Origin: Desulfuromonadaceae bacterium
Lineage (GTDB): Bacteria; Desulfobacterota; Desulfuromonadia; Desulfuromonadales; Desulfuromonadaceae
Length of the DNA stretch: 64,000 nt
NCBI GenBank assembly: GCA_016936455.1
Contig: JAFGXV010000047.1
Location: 20,627-84,626 of the forward strand
Reading direction: 5' to 3'
The notes below the pieces were generated by a model. The model was not told the origin of the DNA. It was given only the letters and a program-made list of their open reading frames with translations, and did no database searches. Both the position numbers and the translations under genes were made by a program. The number at the start of each line of letters is the position of its first letter. Positions within the stretch are counted from its first letter, which is position 1. Positions 63,521 to 64,000 of the stretch are shown piece after piece.

Positions 63521-63591
63521 GAGATCAATATTTATCCTTTCACCACTACAATTCCTGCATTTACGGCAGGTTAAGCGTCAAAATTGATCTC
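63521..63591. repeat. Nested inverted repeats beside the tRNA-Gly fragment
   Basis: GAGATCAAT (63521-63529) and ATTGATCTC (63583-63591) are perfect 9-bp inverted arms; inside them CCTGC and GCAGG form a second pair. They begin 8 bp past the tRNA fragment, where recombination-protein arm sites are expected. The remaining 63592-63744 shows no gene. Confidence 0.55.
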
Positions 63592-63744
63592 TCTATTCCA
63601 GTTGAGACCTTTCAATCTACATCCAATCCCGCTTTTTTCTTCTGTGAACCTGTCACAGTATTTCAAAACGCAAAAGTCATTTTTTGACTTCAACCTGGAT
63701 GAGATATTGTCAAGATTGTAGAGCTAAAGCGGTCCAGAGTAAAG

Positions 63745-64000
63745 TCAATCCGAAAAAACTTCTGAATATTTTTGTTGGATCTCCAGAATCTCCTGCTCTG
63801 TCAATTTGATGAATTCCCGCTCTCTGGCTCTTTTTGAAAGTTTCCCCTGATGTTGCGACAAAATGCGAATAAGCAGGTCAACCAGGTTGTCCGGCGTGTC
63901 GATGTAGTTTTTAATAAACAGATTGAGACGATCATATTTCGTCAGGTAGTCCACTTCCAGCGGCAGCGTGATGTTGACGGTCTCTTCGACGCAGGAAAAG
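63745..64000 (-). CDS. C-terminal end of a Fic family protein, 5' end outside window
   Basis: An 85-residue C-terminal piece, open to the right edge of the window. It reads LPLEVDYLTKYDRLNLFIKNYIDTP, then LVDLLIRILSQHQGKLSKRAREREF and LTEQEILEIQQKY, matching the tail of long Fic/DOC proteins, a winged-helix-like end after the catalytic domain. Fic enzymes add AMP or similar groups to target proteins. The catalytic HPFx motif is beyond the window. An ATG at 63954 is internal. If the tRNA fragment is an att site, this gene lies within the integrated element. Confidence 0.7.
   Translation of the reverse strand, partial: FSCVEETVNITLPLEVDYLTKYDRLNLFIKNYIDTPDNLVDLLIRILSQHQGKLSKRAREREFIKLTEQEILEIQQKYSEVFSD

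Noticed and set aside
63464..63557. A complete tRNA-Gly gene
   Set aside because: The 5' side gives at best a mismatched acceptor strand and ~19 bases too many where the D arm should be.

Overview
This window looks like the chromosome of a Desulfuromonadales-type bacterium (relatives of Desulfuromonas, Pelobacter and Geobacter). That is inferred from gene content and GC-rich coding style: multiheme c-type cytochromes with an NrfD/ferredoxin module, a peripheral-arm-poor Nuo operon, several c-di-GMP proteins, a sigma-54 activator, TRAP transport, ATP-dependent PEP carboxykinase and a LolA/YajQ/RimO block. No rRNA or ribosomal protein gene is present, so the placement is not certain.

Layout, left to right. 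(1) 1-9708: the 3' end of a periplasmic ligand-binding protein gene, then a tight row of YeeE/YedE-like transporter, TusA-like sulfur carrier, PAS-GGDEF-EAL protein and sigma-54 activator. Next come a sigma-54-type promoter with phased repeats and clpB. (2) 9709-12380: an AT-richer insert holding a decayed integron integrase, a P-loop ATPase gene followed by an attC-like site, and a YoeB toxin stub. (3) 12399-16098 (minus): rimO, yajQ, lolA, thiL. (4) 16345-26983: nfo, pckA, an Mrp/ApbC ATPase, an outer-membrane barrel, a periplasmic protein, transketolase and an aminotransferase, mostly separated by clear terminators. (5) 27561-39363: promoter, nuoABCDHIJK, an extra antiporter-like subunit, a small membrane protein, nuoL, nuoM, nuoN and terminator. 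NuoE, F and G are absent. (6) 39448-42644: gnd-zwf-pgl. (7) 42674-45737 (minus): a TRAP transporter. (8) 45899-50129 (minus): ferredoxin, NrfD-type quinol subunit and a 13-CxxCH cytochrome whose frame is broken only by one UGA. (9) 50484-52724 (minus): response regulator plus diguanylate cyclase. (10) 53165-62462: five genes of the transglutaminase / DUF2126 / ATP-grasp / alpha-E peptide-ligase type. (11) 62540-64000: Sir2 deacetylase, a terminator, the 3' half of a tRNA-Gly(GCC) gene (likely an attachment site) and the end of a Fic protein gene.

The most notable observation is the UGA at 47222-47224. The two flanking frames join exactly and together read as one octaheme tetrathionate reductase-like cytochrome. 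The UGA sits where I recall the family having a cysteine. A 7-bp hairpin with a GUC loop begins 14 nt downstream, placed as in bacterial SECIS elements. I read this as a candidate selenocysteine-containing multiheme cytochrome; a recent nonsense mutation is the main alternative. Further points are the sigma-54 control region in front of clpB, the relic integron, the Nuo complex lacking its NADH module, and the probable island boundary at the tRNA-Gly fragment.

All coordinates and motifs were read by eye; homology names come from remembered family signatures, not from searches.
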